Part shown: piece after piece, positions 17,562 through 32,500 of the stretch | How the letters are laid out: each line of letters opens with the position of its first letter | How positions within the stretch are numbered: position 1 is the first letter of the stretch | From: Hydractinia symbiolongicarpus | Taxonomy: Eukaryota; Cnidaria; Hydrozoa; Anthoathecata; Hydractiniidae | Assembly (NCBI RefSeq): GCF_029227915.1 | Contig: NC_079887.1 | Location: 20,207,650 to 20,271,649, forward strand | Direction of reading: 5' to 3' | DNA: 64,000 nucleotides | Translations under genes and position numbers: made by a program | Notes under the pieces: model-generated | The model's database searches: none | Told to the model about the DNA's origin: nothing | The model's input: only the letters and a program-made list of their open reading frames with translations

Positions 17562-20500
17562 CATAATAATAATAATAATAATCATAATCATAATCATAAT
17601 CATAATATAATTATAATAATAGTAATAGTAATAATAATAATAGTAATAGTAATAGTAATAATAATAAAAAGAAAATCATTTACGTTATTTAAAAATTAGG
17701 GTAATGACAGAGTAATGGAACGATTGTTAACCCAAAATTTCATGGTATGAAATGAATAGTTTTTAACAATGTTATTGTATTTTTAAGGCAATTATTTGGG
17801 ATGATAACCTCACAGGACCTGTTGGATTGTTAGCAGAATACAGTTTATTAAAGGTTTGACAACTTTTCTTATGCTGGTTTATAATAAATTTTTATTATTC
17901 AAATGATTTATCTAAGATTAGCTCTGATTGGCTAATCTATTGCCATGAAAATTTGAAGAATCTTGTTACATTTTTAAAGCATGCATGTTGAACTATGGCT
18001 ATATCCTAATATTTTGTTAATTGTTATCATTTGTGGTGTATATAACCACTTTTATAGCGAACTAAAATAATGTCCCCTAGGTTTACTTAATTTGTATGTT
18101 TACTATTATTGTATAGGAACACGATGTTGGGAAAATGTTTCCACTTGTTAGAGGTCGTATTCCATCATGTGAGGAACATAACATCATTTTTCTTGTTCGG
18201 CCAAAGTTAGAGACAATGGACATCATTGCAGAGAACATCCTAAAGTAAGTTTGTACACGTTTGTGCAGGTGTTATATGGAAAACCATGCATGGATGCTGT
18301 GTGAATGATGTATACAATTCTGTTTAAAAGACAGTCTTTTTATTTTCATTTATAAAAAACAAGTAGTAATTCACACATAATGTTTACCAACAACAAATTG
18401 ATGTCTAAAATCTATCCTATTGTTTAATTAAAGCTCCACTTTTTTTAGCTGTAACATACATGAAAATAACTTGAAATTCTAAATTCTAAATTATAGTTTT
18501 TATCTGCAAATACAATTTTATTTTTAAGTAGACAATAATATACAAGTAAACAATACCCGACTGCATTCTTATGCTATTCTCCCTACTACCAAGCCGAAAT
18601 CAATTAATTTTCATTTCAAAACAGGCTTTTGTTTTGTACCCCTCTAGTCTTTTCCTACTTCATTTAATCTATTTAAAATAATTCTGTCAAAATTCTACTC
18701 TGTAAAGGTAGCCACCTCAATGCAACAACTAGAAGCCAATTTTTTAACCTCGAAATAAAAAATTACCTTGTTACAGTTTTTAACACCAAATTATTTTGTA
18801 TAAATGTTTGTCATCCCACAGTTGAATTTATGTTGTTTCGCACTTATCAATTTTATGTTGTAGGGGAGGAGCTAATAAAGGAACTAATAAACTAACTCTC
18901 TTCAACTTATTATATATTGATTCAGAAATCATATATGTAACAAGTCGATGATAATGAAGTAATTCTCGTAGCCAGAAAAGCTTAAATCAAATTTTGCAAT
19001 TTTATTTAAGTATTTTTTAACAGAAGGACAATATAGTTGCAAAATTTAATTTCCGCTAAGCATACTGTAAACACGTGATGAGTCTGTTCTCTAGCCTGTT
19101 TTTAAATTTTGCATTTTTTAAACCAATAGCTTTAAACATAACTTTCAATTAAGTTCTTCTATGTGAATGTCTCTATGTATACTCATTTTTTCCTGATATG
19201 TATAAGGATTTGAGTTGTATTTTCACTCTCGAACTAGTCTAAGCAGTCTACTAGGGTAAGTCTTTCGTTCAGGTTGACGTCTTTGTGTTAATGGTTCGTG
19301 GTTGTTAGCTGGTATTATGTTTTTATTAATTGGCTGGTTGAGCAGTGATTCGGTTTCCAGCTCTTCCTACTCCTTTTTTAAGACTGGAAATCAGTATTAT
19401 GTGGTACTTGTTTGTAGTGAGCAGCGTTTTGTGTCCTCTGTCTTACCGAGTCATCAGATTCGGCTGTGAACATGCTACCTTTTGTTGCAGTCACCTTGGA
19501 AAGATTGGAAAAAAGTTGAACTTTTTTAAATTAGTAAATTGATTGGTCAATTTACTAATCTTTAAAAAAGTTTAACTTTTTCGATTTGTACTTATTCGCT
19601 TCATAACGGACAGTAGATCAGTATCAGTAGAAAAGATTTATGACAAACAACAACACAAGATTAAATACAAATTATGTCCCTTTAATTTAGGCTGCCATTT
19701 AGCATAAGTGTCGTAATGTTGAAAATAACTTGTTTTAACATCTATATTATAATACCTGTATACGTCTGTCCGTCTGTCTTTCTGTCACGCAAGGTGGTAG
19801 CTTAGCTGCGCATAGCTGCTTCCCTCTAACCACGCATGAACAATGCTAAAACAATCATAGTATTTGTTTTTTTCGTAACCTTTTCATCGTCCTACCAACC
19901 TTTTTATACATCTTTTTAAAGTCAAGTCCCTTTTTATCACGAATTTCGCAACTTCAAAAAGTCGAAATGTTTGACCTAGCTATACCCTGACCATTCCTCC
20001 GAACCATTAATCCGGAGTATTAAGCCTTTTTGCGCCGGACTTTAATTGTATGTAGCTAGCTCTTTTGGGCTACCTCTGGCTAAATAGTGAAAGTAGCCAA
20101 ATGCAGTTTTTAGCTAGCTACAACAAATTTCTTATTTAATATTTTTTATGATGCTAAATATAGTTAGGTAACTACACATTTTATTACTGTCATGAAAACT
20201 TATTCCGCAAAGTAATTTTTTTAGCTGGACATAGTAACTCTGGGCTGTTTCCTGTGTTTTTAATTAAACCGTTGTGATAAAGTTTTTTTTTAAAAATGGT
20301 ATTATGCCTATTACTCTTGTGTGACACGCTTTACCTGTAATAAACGTTTGACCTGCTATTAACAACGGGCAGTTTTGTGTGTTTTTTATTTAAATTGAAA
20401 TTGTAATAAGTTTTTTTGGGAAAAGGCTATTATGCCTATACGCATGTGCAACACGGTTTACCTGTATTAAGCGCTCAGTCCAGTGTTAACAACGGCCTGT

Positions 20501-23500
20501 TTCCTGTGTTTCTGTTTACCGAAGTTGTAAAGAAGTTTTTTTTGGAAAAAGGTATTGTACCTACATAAATGTGCGACATTGGAGTAACATTCATTTTTGA
20601 ACTTTCACTACAATCATTTTCCAAAAAATAACAAAGCTTGGTCAACCATTTTTGCTATGACGGGGTGACAAAGCATTGTAGACTAAGGAAAGGTTCAGGA
20701 AAGTTATTTTTTGAAAATATATTATACCTGAAACACCATAATGCTCTGTGCGCTTCACTAGATTTACATATTGCATACCTGTACTAGAGTTCTCCACCTG
20801 AATGTGTGGCACAGTTTACAGTTCTTATTAGTTGCTCCGCAGGGTAACACTTTTACTTGTGGCTTATCCCGGTGTGCGACGCCGGTAATTGAGCCTCAAC
20901 AAGTCTTTAATCTAAAAATCACTTTCATAAACAGTATGTACTGCACCTTATAAAAAAGCTTAGTTTAGTCATTATTCCATCTGAAGAACAGATGGTTATT
21001 GAGCAAGAAATTCCACAAAGAAAGCAACGTGCTTGCTAAAATCACACGCCTAAATCCATATTAAAAAAATTTGCCCGTGTGATTTTTATCGATTTTTTAA
21101 TACACTTTAAAGAACACCTAAGTGGTGTACAAGTGTTAACAAAACACATTGCTTCGTTGTAAGAAGAGAGAGGCTACGTCGTAACACGTTGTATTCACTG
21201 CGATATTCTACCACTTAGTTTGCGACGTCATTCTGCCCCTCAACCTGGAACCATACTATCTTTTCACCAGGGGTTATCTTTACTCCGTAACGATTGTAAA
21301 AGGAGTTATTTATTTCCTTTTTGCCGTCAAAGTCATTTTTCGCACATGTTTAAAGTTTTGAAAGTTTTTTTTCTAAAAGACTATAGAATGTATGGAAGAT
21401 CTATTTATAGTAGCATGTGTTTACATTGTATTAAAAATAAAACAGGCCACTAAGATAGAGAATATTTATTTTAGATTTTTTATTTTAAATACGATTTTAA
21501 TTTTAAAATTTCCACTGTTCAAAAAATACTTCTTTTAAGAAAATAAAACTCCGCCCTCCGCTCCTTCTGAAAACAGCCTTGTGAGTAACTGTAACCATCG
21601 TTTTAGGTTGAAAAGGTATATAGTAAAGTGTACATTTGTAGCAATAAAAAAAAGAAGATATTTTTACATTCCAATCAAACCTAGCTCTTTCGTTTTCCTT
21701 AATTTTCAATGTTATGGCTGCATGGTGGACAACAGTTCAGAACTACCTGTTTGTTTTAGGGAAGAGGGAGGTAGAGGCAGCAATAAAGAATACCACATTT
21801 TCTTCGTTCCATGTAGAAGTATGATGTGCGAATTTCGACTTCAGGTTTGACGTTTTGATTTGAATCATGCAGAAGCAGTAAATTACGGTATTACCGTAAC
21901 GACTGAATAGTAATACCTTTAATATCCCTTCAATAATCTCCCAATCCGAATTTGTGTTAAGTCATTAAGTGGCAAGTCAGTCACCTAATTAATGGTGTAT
22001 GCAATGCGCGCTGTATAAACTTGATAGTAATAATATCTTGCCGTAACAATTTTATTTCCTTTAGAACTGGTGAAAATATTCACAAAGTTTGGTCATAATT
22101 TAATTTGAATAGCATAAATAAACTTTCTGTTGTTTAGATTTCTGTTTAGATTTTTGACCCATCCTTTGTTGTTGTTTTAACCCCTATTAAATACCTCACC
22201 TGGGAAACTCCGTACCTAATCAAAATCAAATCAATTTACAGAAAAAAAAAAATTAAAATGCTACTATATATCTTTTAGGAACTTGGTGTGTATGGCAGTT
22301 TTAATATTACTGATGAGTTTGACCTCAGCCTGATTCCGTTTGATAACGATGTCATGTCGTTAGAGCAAGAAACAGCTTTCTCTGTTAGTATATTTTTGTT
22401 TTGAATGTTTGTGAGACCAACTTCTGTGCTTCTAACTAAGTTGTTATGTTCTTTTGTGGTGGTAACTCGCTAACCCACTTAACCTAGTATACAAGACAAT
22501 GGTTTATCTACATTCAGAAAATTTTGTTGACTTGTTTGTTTCTCTAAATCAAAAATTAAATGAGATCATATTACTGTATACGTTGATATATTCACATGCG
22601 ATGTCTGATGAAATGATAGAATAAATACCAATAACGCTTTTTGCATGTATAAATTAACTAAAACAAAATGGAGACTATTTATATATTGATTCAGAAATCA
22701 TATATGTAACAAGTCGATGAAAATGAAGTAATTCTCGTAGCCAGAAAAGCGTAAATCAAATTTTGCAATTTTATTTAAGTATTTTTTAACAGAAGGACAA
22801 TATAGTTGCAAAATTTAATTTCCGCTAAGCATACTATAAACATGTGATGAGTCTGTTCTCAAGCCTGTTTTTAAATTTTGCTTATAAAAAACATCTCTAT
22901 GATGTTATGTCTATAATTTTCGTTATTCTCATAGTTTTGACATAACATAAAATCTAAAAATGTGCGTTAAAAGGGATGAAAGGGCTCAAATTTTAATATC
23001 CTAACTAGACGTATTAGAGACATATAGTAGCACTATTGTCATCTTTCTAATCTTTCTAATTTAACGCGTTGGAAAAAAATAATTATTTTTAGAGGGTCGT
23101 GAAAATAATAAAAGGAGATAAATTACCTTGTATTTCTCAACTTGGTATCACATAAATAATTAGAAGAAATTTCACTAAACTCGTGCTAAATTGGAAAATG
23201 CACAAAAAATTTCCATGTTTTTTATTTATTTTCTATTTTTTAAACTTTTTTGTTCGATCTTTGTTTTTAATTTCAATTTTACGCAGATGTTGGCTTAATG
23301 ACATTAAATGACATTAATTAAATTAAAAAAAGGCAACAACCAGTGATAAGGATTTCTCCCACCAAAGTGGTAACCACTCCTCCTTAAATTCCTTAAATAA
23401 CCTTAGAAAAATAAAATCTCCTTAAAAGTACTTAAATATACTTAAAAAAAAATTGACATTTTAGCTATTCTTCTTAATTTCTCCTTATTTCTTATTTTTT

Positions 23501-26500
23501 CTGATCGTAACATTTTTGGAAATGTGTTCATGGATTCTTCATCACCAGTAAAATAAGACATTTCTCTGTTACCTGAAATCCCATAATTTATATGTATATT
23601 TGTATAATATGTATAATTTTCTTATCATAGAACATAGTATGTAACATTAAAGATAGAGAACTAAAATTGGTTTCCTCCTTAATTATCCTTATTTTTTATT
23701 TTTTTATTCTCGTTCGCAGCAAAATATCCTTAAAAAATGTCAATTTGTCTCCTTAATTCTCCTTAATATCCTTACTTTTGTTCTCATTTTATTAGTGGTC
23801 ACCCTGTGATAGATTAGGTTGAAAAAGTGTGAACCTCAATCGCAGGAGAAAAGGATATGGTGGCACGATCCTTTGTTGTTTGTGGTATTTTCAATTTAAG
23901 CAGGTTTTTTACATAACGTATATAAAAAATGCCAAAAATATTACAGACGAACATGAGTTCATAGATTTGTAAAATATTTACTTTTTAAACACTAATTTTT
24001 CTGTTGAAGGTGTAAAACACTTTTACAAAAGTTAAAAAATGTGTATTTTTTGTTGAATTTGCGTTATAATTGGAGGAATATTTAACCCTTGCCGCATTAA
24101 ATTAAAAAGAAAACCAAAATTTATAAAACCTAACTCACGTTTCGTTAATAATTAGTCCATCAGTCAAAGTACGTTTATGATAGGACGCATTAAATTAGAC
24201 AAATGACGGTAAAAATACACGGACTGGTTCAAGTCAAGTGCGGAAGGTCTCAAACCTATGCCGAGTCACGTCAGAGACTATGAAAGTGTGCGAATCTATC
24301 CTTTCTGCTTAGCGTTTAGCACAAAAATAGGATTAATATCTTAGACGGTAGTTGAGCAATTGCTGTGCTTTTACGGCTTTTGTAGCTCAAATGGGGATTT
24401 GAAAGTACCTGGATCCCTTTGCAATAGAAATTAAAGAGGCTATTCTGGAATAATAATTTTAACTTTTAGTACATCTTCGTTATAGGAATGTTACCTAGAA
24501 AATGATTTAACTTCAATTTATTATGTTGCAAATTCAGTGATGACGATACAAGCGTTGTTCGGAGTTATACCAAAAATATATGGCAAGGGAGACATGGCCA
24601 AGGTAAGCATTTGAAGAAAAAAACATTTTGTATTTCTTACATGCACATGACTATTCTCGACAGTGCTAAAGTAGTTACTTCCAATGACAATGCTCGCCAC
24701 AGAATTTGTTTACAATTTAGAAGTAGTTTCAACTTCAAAAATTATTAAAATACATCAAATCTATGAAATTTTGAAATGTTTTGCTATCATTATGGAAAAA
24801 CACAAATCAAATCAAGACAGATTGATTTGTTATGTCATTGTGACCTTTTTTAAGATTTTTGTACAAGGATAATACACTATCAATAGTGTATTATGGTATA
24901 ATATATTGTATTGATAGAAAATCTGTTTCATGTATACAAAACAAATTGAAATATTTGAAAATACGAAAACATGTAATGGCAACAGGACCAAATCCAAAGG
25001 CAACTGTGCTGTTTTTGCATTGATTTATATTTTGCACAGTTAACGTGATGAGCTCAAAGCATTGCGAGTTTGACTCTGACACCCTTGAATTTAAGCTTTT
25101 TTCTTCTACCAACTGATAACACATTTCACTGCATGATCGGGAATCCTTTACTCTATTTTTAGCATGTGACAGAAATTATACTTCGTAAACGCCGAGAAAT
25201 GGCTGACATGGAATCGCAGATCACTCCATTAATTGACTCCATACTTTTGATCGATAGAAACGTGGATTTGATCACACCACTGTTAACACAGTTGACGTAT
25301 GAAGGTTTAATCGATGAAAATTTTCAAATTGAAAACAGTAAGTGATCTGTTGTATGCATAGATCGTAAGATATGGAAAGTAAACATAGGTAATTAACAAA
25401 GTTGGTCGTTCTTACTGTTTCTTGTGCACATGCAGAAGTTTGAACGTTCTTATGGCAGGGTGCCTACACATCCTAAAATCTTCTAACTATCCTTTTATTG
25501 TTTGGAAAAAAAGAATTACCAGTATGTGTGTCAGGAAAGGCTTAATTATTTTACTGTTCGTTTTCTTCTAAAGTTCGTCAAATTGCTCGCCTAAAATATG
25601 AAATGGTTTTATGGGGGGTTTTCCAATGCTTTTTTTTTAATTTTGACTCTAAAGCCTCCTTAATTCCATAAATTCTCATAAAATCTCCTAAAATTGTAAC
25701 ATGTCAAATTTGAGGCCACCCTGTTATATATGTATGTCATTTTCTTTACCTGCTGTGATAACTTTTGTTAACAACCAAATCCCATTAAATAGCCAACTGT
25801 CAATTACCGCCGGATAAATTCCCTCCTAAAGAAGATACGAAGACGAGACAACAAATGACGGATAGCAGTAAACAAAAAGCGAAAAAGATCGTATTGAATT
25901 CTGGAGAGAATCTATTTGCTGAAATACGAGATATGAATTTTTCAGCAGTTGGACCTGTGCTAAGCAGAGAAGCAAAGCGCATCACAGCGGAGTACGAGGT
26001 AATTTTTAACCCCTTTTACATGCACATATTAGAAATAAAGAATTGATGTAGCTTGCTGAATTTTGTGTGCATGTAAAACGTGTTGTTACGTAATTATTTG
26101 TATCTTTGCTTTCAGGAACACCGTTCTGCGAAAACAGTTGGTGAGATGAAAGAATTTGTACACAAACTCCCTCACATGCAAGCAGCTAAACAAGCTTTAG
26201 CATTGCGTACGTATTATTACTGTTCATTGTCTGTTCTATTGATGTTCCAATGTGCCAATCCTTTTTATTTCTTTCTCTTTATTCTGTCTTTTCTAAGTTA
26301 GTTTTTCTTTCCCACCTTAGATACAAGCATTGCTGAGGTTATAAAGGAGCAGACAGACTCAGAGGAGTTTCGAGAAGGTTTGCGAGTAGAACAGGGTAAG
26401 CTGATAAACACGTTGTATGGTCGTGCTTGTTTTATTTGTCAACAGCTTTTAAAAGGAATTTGATCTTGTGGCAAAAAATTCCAGCTGTCGTATCTCATCT

Positions 26501-29500
26501 TGCTATTTCGAATAGCCGGTATTTTGAATAGTTACTTGATATCTTGCTTGATATCTTACTTAATACCCTGGATATCGTAAAAATCGACATTTCGAATGCT
26601 GGGTATCTCAAAAAATCGATATCACGAATAATACGTATGCCGACTATTTGATATCTCGCGTATTCCGCATCTTAATAGACTTATTTACATATCCGTTTTT
26701 GTTCCGTGAGATACGCAAGCAAAAATGCACAATAACCTAAAAACGAGGAGCCAATTTCGGGATGCTGGCTGTTTACATGCCACTTTGAAGAATGTATCAA
26801 CAAAATGTTGACTTTTGCAGCTTTTAACTGGCAGTTTCACACAAATAATGATGTAATCATAATGTGACAAAAAAAGTTAAAATATTGTAGGTTTTAGTAC
26901 GTATCTTTTGATATATAATAGCTAGCTAAACCTAACCTAGCCACATTTTTAGAATGATGTAAATACTAAAACACAATGTACAGAGACAATAGACAGTAAA
27001 AAATTTCAAAATCAAAAACAAGAAGCCCTGCGGCTTTAAGATTTCCGTCATTAGCCTAAAGGATTTTGAAATTTAAAGTAGGCCTTGAAAACGGAGAATT
27101 ATGGGTAAACAAATCACGACTTACACAATTCTCAACTATTTTTGTAACTAACCTGCAATGTTAAAATACAACTCAATAAATAAAAAATAAATATTTTACA
27201 TAGCTATATAAAGTATTCTAAAATAACAGTTAAAACTTTAACTGGATATTTTTAAATGTAATCAGGAAAATTCTAGAAATTCCAGAATACAAATCTTGCT
27301 ATGTAGAAACTTGACGATTCGAATATAATAACTTCTGAACGAGCTCAATTTGAATGATGAAATAGTTCATTGTTTATTGATTCAGTAATAAATACATGTT
27401 AGCATTTGAATATTTCAGTATTTAGACCTTTTAAAATTTACACTCTTTTGAAAATTTTTTGAAAATGCTGATAGTACATGGTCTGATAACAGCTGATCTA
27501 AAAAAAAGTACGTTTAAAATAAGAAACAAGAATACAATTTTACCATAAACTGCATTAAAACCAGGTTGTTTAATTATTGTCTTCTTAACCTCTCTTTGCC
27601 GCTTTGATTTAAAAAGGGAATTTAATACAAGGATACAAATCCATGCGATGTGATCCACATATATATTATATATATAAATATGTATATAAATTTAATTAGG
27701 CCGTCTTTTGATATCTTTGTTTAACAAGTAACATATTAAGCAGGCGATGCATGATTTTGAAACCTGTGGACAATAAAGGATTTATTTTGTTGAAATTGAT
27801 TTATTAAATTTAACTGATTGTTTGTTATTCTTTTTTGATTCAAATTCTCAAATTTGAATTTCTTTCGGGGAGTCGGATTAGTTGCAAGTTTTCATTTTGA
27901 GGAAATTGATTGGTCATTGTTTTATTTGACAAATTGAATCCAACAAGTTGAAACATAAAAGGGTACACACACAATAAATTTGCGGATTTGAAAAATAGAG
28001 GGTCCTTTTTGTGAGATTTTTAAAAATCAAGTCATTTCTAAGAAATCTTAGAAAAATATTTTTGTGATACTTTGGGTGAGTTAAAAAAAGATTTTCAAGC
28101 AAATTAGGCACAAGGAGAACTGATAATTAGCCAGTAACAGAATAGTTAGCCGTTTTCAATGGCGCCATAGCTTGGTGGTTATAACTCTGACACTTTGTGC
28201 GGGAGAACGGGGTTCGATTTCCCTTGGCGGCAATTGGGTCTGCATAGCTCAAAATGAGCATTAAATACTCTAGGACTCCCTATCTAAGCTATGACCTTTC
28301 CTGGAAATAATAGACAGGATTTGTAAGGCTAGCCATATAAAATATATAGACATTCTATTTATCTATGCAGAATAATTATATATACGGTGCGTACAGTATA
28401 ATTACCCGCTTATACGATATATATCTTTTTACTTAAATTTCCACTTTTCTTCGTTATCGATCTCCCCATAGCCATCTATATTTATATAGATCAACATAAA
28501 GTTGTGCTTCAATTAAAATCAAGAAAAAGAACAAGAAATGATTTTGCAAAAAAATTATAATTTTACTGTAGCTAGCAGTACATATATATGTCGTATATAT
28601 TATTAAACAGCAAAACTATTCTGATTTCAAGAAAAAAACATGGAAAAGACGCAGTTAGGTGTAAAGAACACAAAGAAGCTTTTAGCGGCTAATTATACTA
28701 GGCATAGCATCTAATTATCCTGCATCGGCTAACTATATATTGTTACAGGTTAATTATCAGTTCACCGGTTGCTCAGTGCAAGCATCAATAAACCTTTGTC
28801 ACGTTTCGACAACTTTTCTGCAAAAAATATAAAAAAAAATGCTGTACGAATATATATCTTTTTATCTGATAGAAGTAGTCCCACAAAGTGTCATTTGGAA
28901 GTTATTTTTAGCCCCTTTTTTCCCATAAGAACAGGAGTTCGGTGTCCAGTCATGGAAGAACTACACAAGACAGGATAAAGGTTTTTTTGTTGCTCGCTCT
29001 TTAAGAAAAAAAGGCACTCTAATCAAAGCCCTATTTTGTGTAGCTAGCTCCATAGCTAGCTAGCAAGTAAGTAATTTCATGAAAAGGTATGTCAGCACCA
29101 ATCAAAAGGAGATCCAAGTCAGCAACAAAAATTGAGATAGCTAACTAGCCAGCACACCTTTCTCACTTAGCTATATATAAAATAATTCTTACCTGATAAA
29201 ATACACGAATTTAAAAAATAGTGCTTAGCTCCCCATCAATAAGGCTACTACCGCCAAATCAAAAAAAACCAGCAAGGGGCGACCAACAAAATGTAAGCAC
29301 TTTTAGTCATGGCCGCACACGGAATGTTCTGGCCACACAAAGAGCACACTCTCTGTTCAGATTGGTCATTTAATTGACAGAGATTAAAATAAAATATCTT
29401 CATTGGCTTTCGAAAAAATGGAATTTTCTGAGCGTTTAGCCTCGACAAAAACTTAGCAGCGTCCGGGCTCTGTGCTGTCTCTATCTATATATATATATCT

Positions 29501-32500
29501 ATCTTCCATCAGGCGATTTTAAAGATTTCGCCCCGCATAGCGGCGACGGAAATTAATAATAAAAAGGTGCAGATAGCTTAGTTGCATGAGTAATCAACAA
29601 AGCATTCATTTTCAACATATGTTGCATGCAATGATTTTAAAAGTTAATATTTACTGACAATAATTAGTGCATTTGTATCAAGCATTTTTATGATTACCCT
29701 TAATACTTACGTTTGTAAGAAATATAAATTCCATAGTCAGAAAAAACCTCTATTTAATTGAGGTTTTTATCCAGTATGTAAAGAAAAGAATAAACGAATA
29801 ACTTCTCTTGTCTTTAAATATCTTGTTCTTATAAGACCGTCTGAATTTTAGCTGTCAGCGTGCTTAATTTTGGGCAAATCAATGTATTAAAAAACTAGGT
29901 TTATATGTATTATTTTTTTTCTCCCTCTCGTGAAAATAAAAACCAAAAATTCTGATCTCACAAAAAGTTTTTACTTGGTTTTCTCTGAATAAAAGTAAAG
30001 TTTGACATGAAAGTATTTTGTGGACAAAATTTAAGTTGCAAAATTTTTTTCTTCGCAGGCATTGTGTCAGAACGAGTAACCATTTCGTGTTTTTTTTAAA
30101 GAACAATTTTCAAATTCAATGGGAGACTGGAGAACAAACATGCTTTGTGAAGTAAGCCTTTCCAAGAAGAAATATGTTTTGACTCAACAAAATCACTAAA
30201 AACTCTCTCAATACAAAATTTCAGAATTAGGATATCATCCCTGTTGTGACATTTTGAAATTTTAAATTGCAGTACACTCCCGATAACTCGAACCTCCAAG
30301 GGACCAAAAAAAATAGTTCCAGTTATCGAATGTTTGACTTACCGGGGCATTCAATAACTCGAACTTTGGCCGATAAGTGAAAATAGTTCGAGTTATTAAA
30401 TTTTTTTTTTCTTTTCTATTCTAACAAGAAAGTTTTTGTCAACTTTGGAAGAACAATTTATATTATTGAAAGAAAAGTAGTCACTTTACTGAGATTGTTT
30501 TTATTTTTTCTCTGAAGTTCGAGTTATCGGAAGTTATCGGGGGAATTTCTGTCCAGGGGACAGGAAAAATGGTTCGACTTAACGAATGTTCGAGTTATCG
30601 AGTGATTTTTGTGAGAAAGAATTAGTGAAGATTCAACGGGAATTTAAAAACAGTTCGAGTTACTGGAAGTTCGAGTTATTTGGGTTCGAGTTATCGGAAG
30701 TATACTGTACTTTTTTTGTCAAATAGATCTAGGAGAGGTTTAGAATAGAAAAAAGAAGCAAAAATAACCCAAGAAAAGCTACATGGTCATATTTTGTTGA
30801 TATGTGTAGAATGGTTGCATATAACCTTTTTTTTAACCGAAGCTAATTTTAGGTTTAAAACAAATGTCCTACAGAGTATGGACAGTTTTAGTTGTTACCC
30901 TAAAAAATAAGATTTGCGCGTGTATTAAGTGCCCTACCTGGATGTGTGACACAGTTTCCCATGTACTGAGTATTCAACCTGGATTGAGACTAGTTCTTCC
31001 ATCTACAACAACAAGACAACAACAACACGCTATTATTGCGAGAATATTTTTGCTTAGAACACAAATATCTTTTTTTATTTTATAAAAAAAATAAATAAAA
31101 ATCTGCACAAATTTATTTATGAAAAATAGGTTTCAGACCCACAACTAGCCAGCTATATACTCAAGTCTTGACTGTTGACTGTTATGGCAAGATTGTAAAA
31201 TACTCAAAGTCCATATAGCTAGCTATTATTCTTAAAATGACAGAATCCTCTGAAAAATATGCTATCCACCTACATAAACATAATGTATATTATATAGCCA
31301 CTTGTACTTTAAACCATTATTTAAAAACTAGGACTGGGCTCAAATTCCCAAAAATAAATATCAAGATGTGACTATCCTCATCTTAGACATCAGAATGGAG
31401 TCTCTATTATGTCATTCCCAGTGCTTAAGAATCTTGTAAATCCAATTAAAGAGTTCTCAAAGGCTTTCTCTTCTTCCACTTGCATTACTCATAGCATTTC
31501 TTCGCATCGCCTCCAGTTCCAATTTATGATTTCCTAGCCAACCGTGAAGTTCAGTTGTGCCGCTTTCACAAGTTTAGCGCTAGCTAACACTACGGACGTC
31601 GCGAAGCCATGGTTAATTTAAAAAAAAATGTGGTTCTGCCTTATGATTTTCAGGTTTGATATCAGCATATTTTAGCCCTCGAGTCCAACTACTTGCATAT
31701 GTAGGAAAAAATTATCGTTTATATTTACTAGCTAATATTTCATACCTAAGGTTAATTAATTTTTGCGAATCTCGGCGAAAAGTAATTACAGTCAATTCGC
31801 GAAACAAATCTTCGCGAAATTACTAGAAATGACTTATTCGCTAAAATTATTCTTCGCGAAATTAGTTAAAAACAATGATTTTTTACACAATTTCTTTATT
31901 AAGTTTTTCTGCTGTTTTGAACATTTCGCGAATAGCGTTGCAGCCCATTGGCTTTTCCACTAATTGCATTACTTTCATCGTCTTCACTTCGGGATAAAGA
32001 TGCTTAACGATGTCAATATTCGTTTTTTTTTTAAGAAACGTACTAATGATAATCCACTCTTTGAGCTGACGGTACAGTTCTTCAACCATGTTTTTGTAAC
32101 TTTGTATCAACATATTGCTTGTTTGCTAGATTTGCTAGAATAATAAGTCCATTTGCAAAAAAAAATTTGCGAAATATCTCGACATGACAGATTTGCGAGA
32201 AATAATTTTCGCCAAATGCACTTTTCCCGATAGTCAGCTGTATCTTGTTTCTCTAACTTTTCCAACTGTTTTGCAGATAAAACTTCTGAATGTTTTTGTT
32301 TTGTAGAATTTTTTAATGGTATCGAAACAGACAAAGCACATCCTTATATTGAGAAGTGCATCGGTATGAAAGAACCACTCATCAAGGTATGCTAAAGCGG
32401 TTGTTTTTCAGATGAGCCGACTTTTTTCATAAATTTTAGGAATTGATTTCGAAATTAAATTCTGCGAAATTTAAAAACTATAAACATAACTTGTACTTTG

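Noticed and set aside
17418-17603. Isoleucine-rich open frame
   Set aside because: Pure translation of the ATA/TAA microsatellite.
19741-19870. Helitron-like start (TCTATATTATAATACC followed by GTCTGTC words)
   Set aside because: Resembles some Helitron-type ends from memory, but no matching 3' hairpin end was found.
28161-28235. Functional tRNA gene
   Set aside because: A and B boxes are present, but the acceptor stem cannot close properly and the sequence continues into a shared SINE tail.
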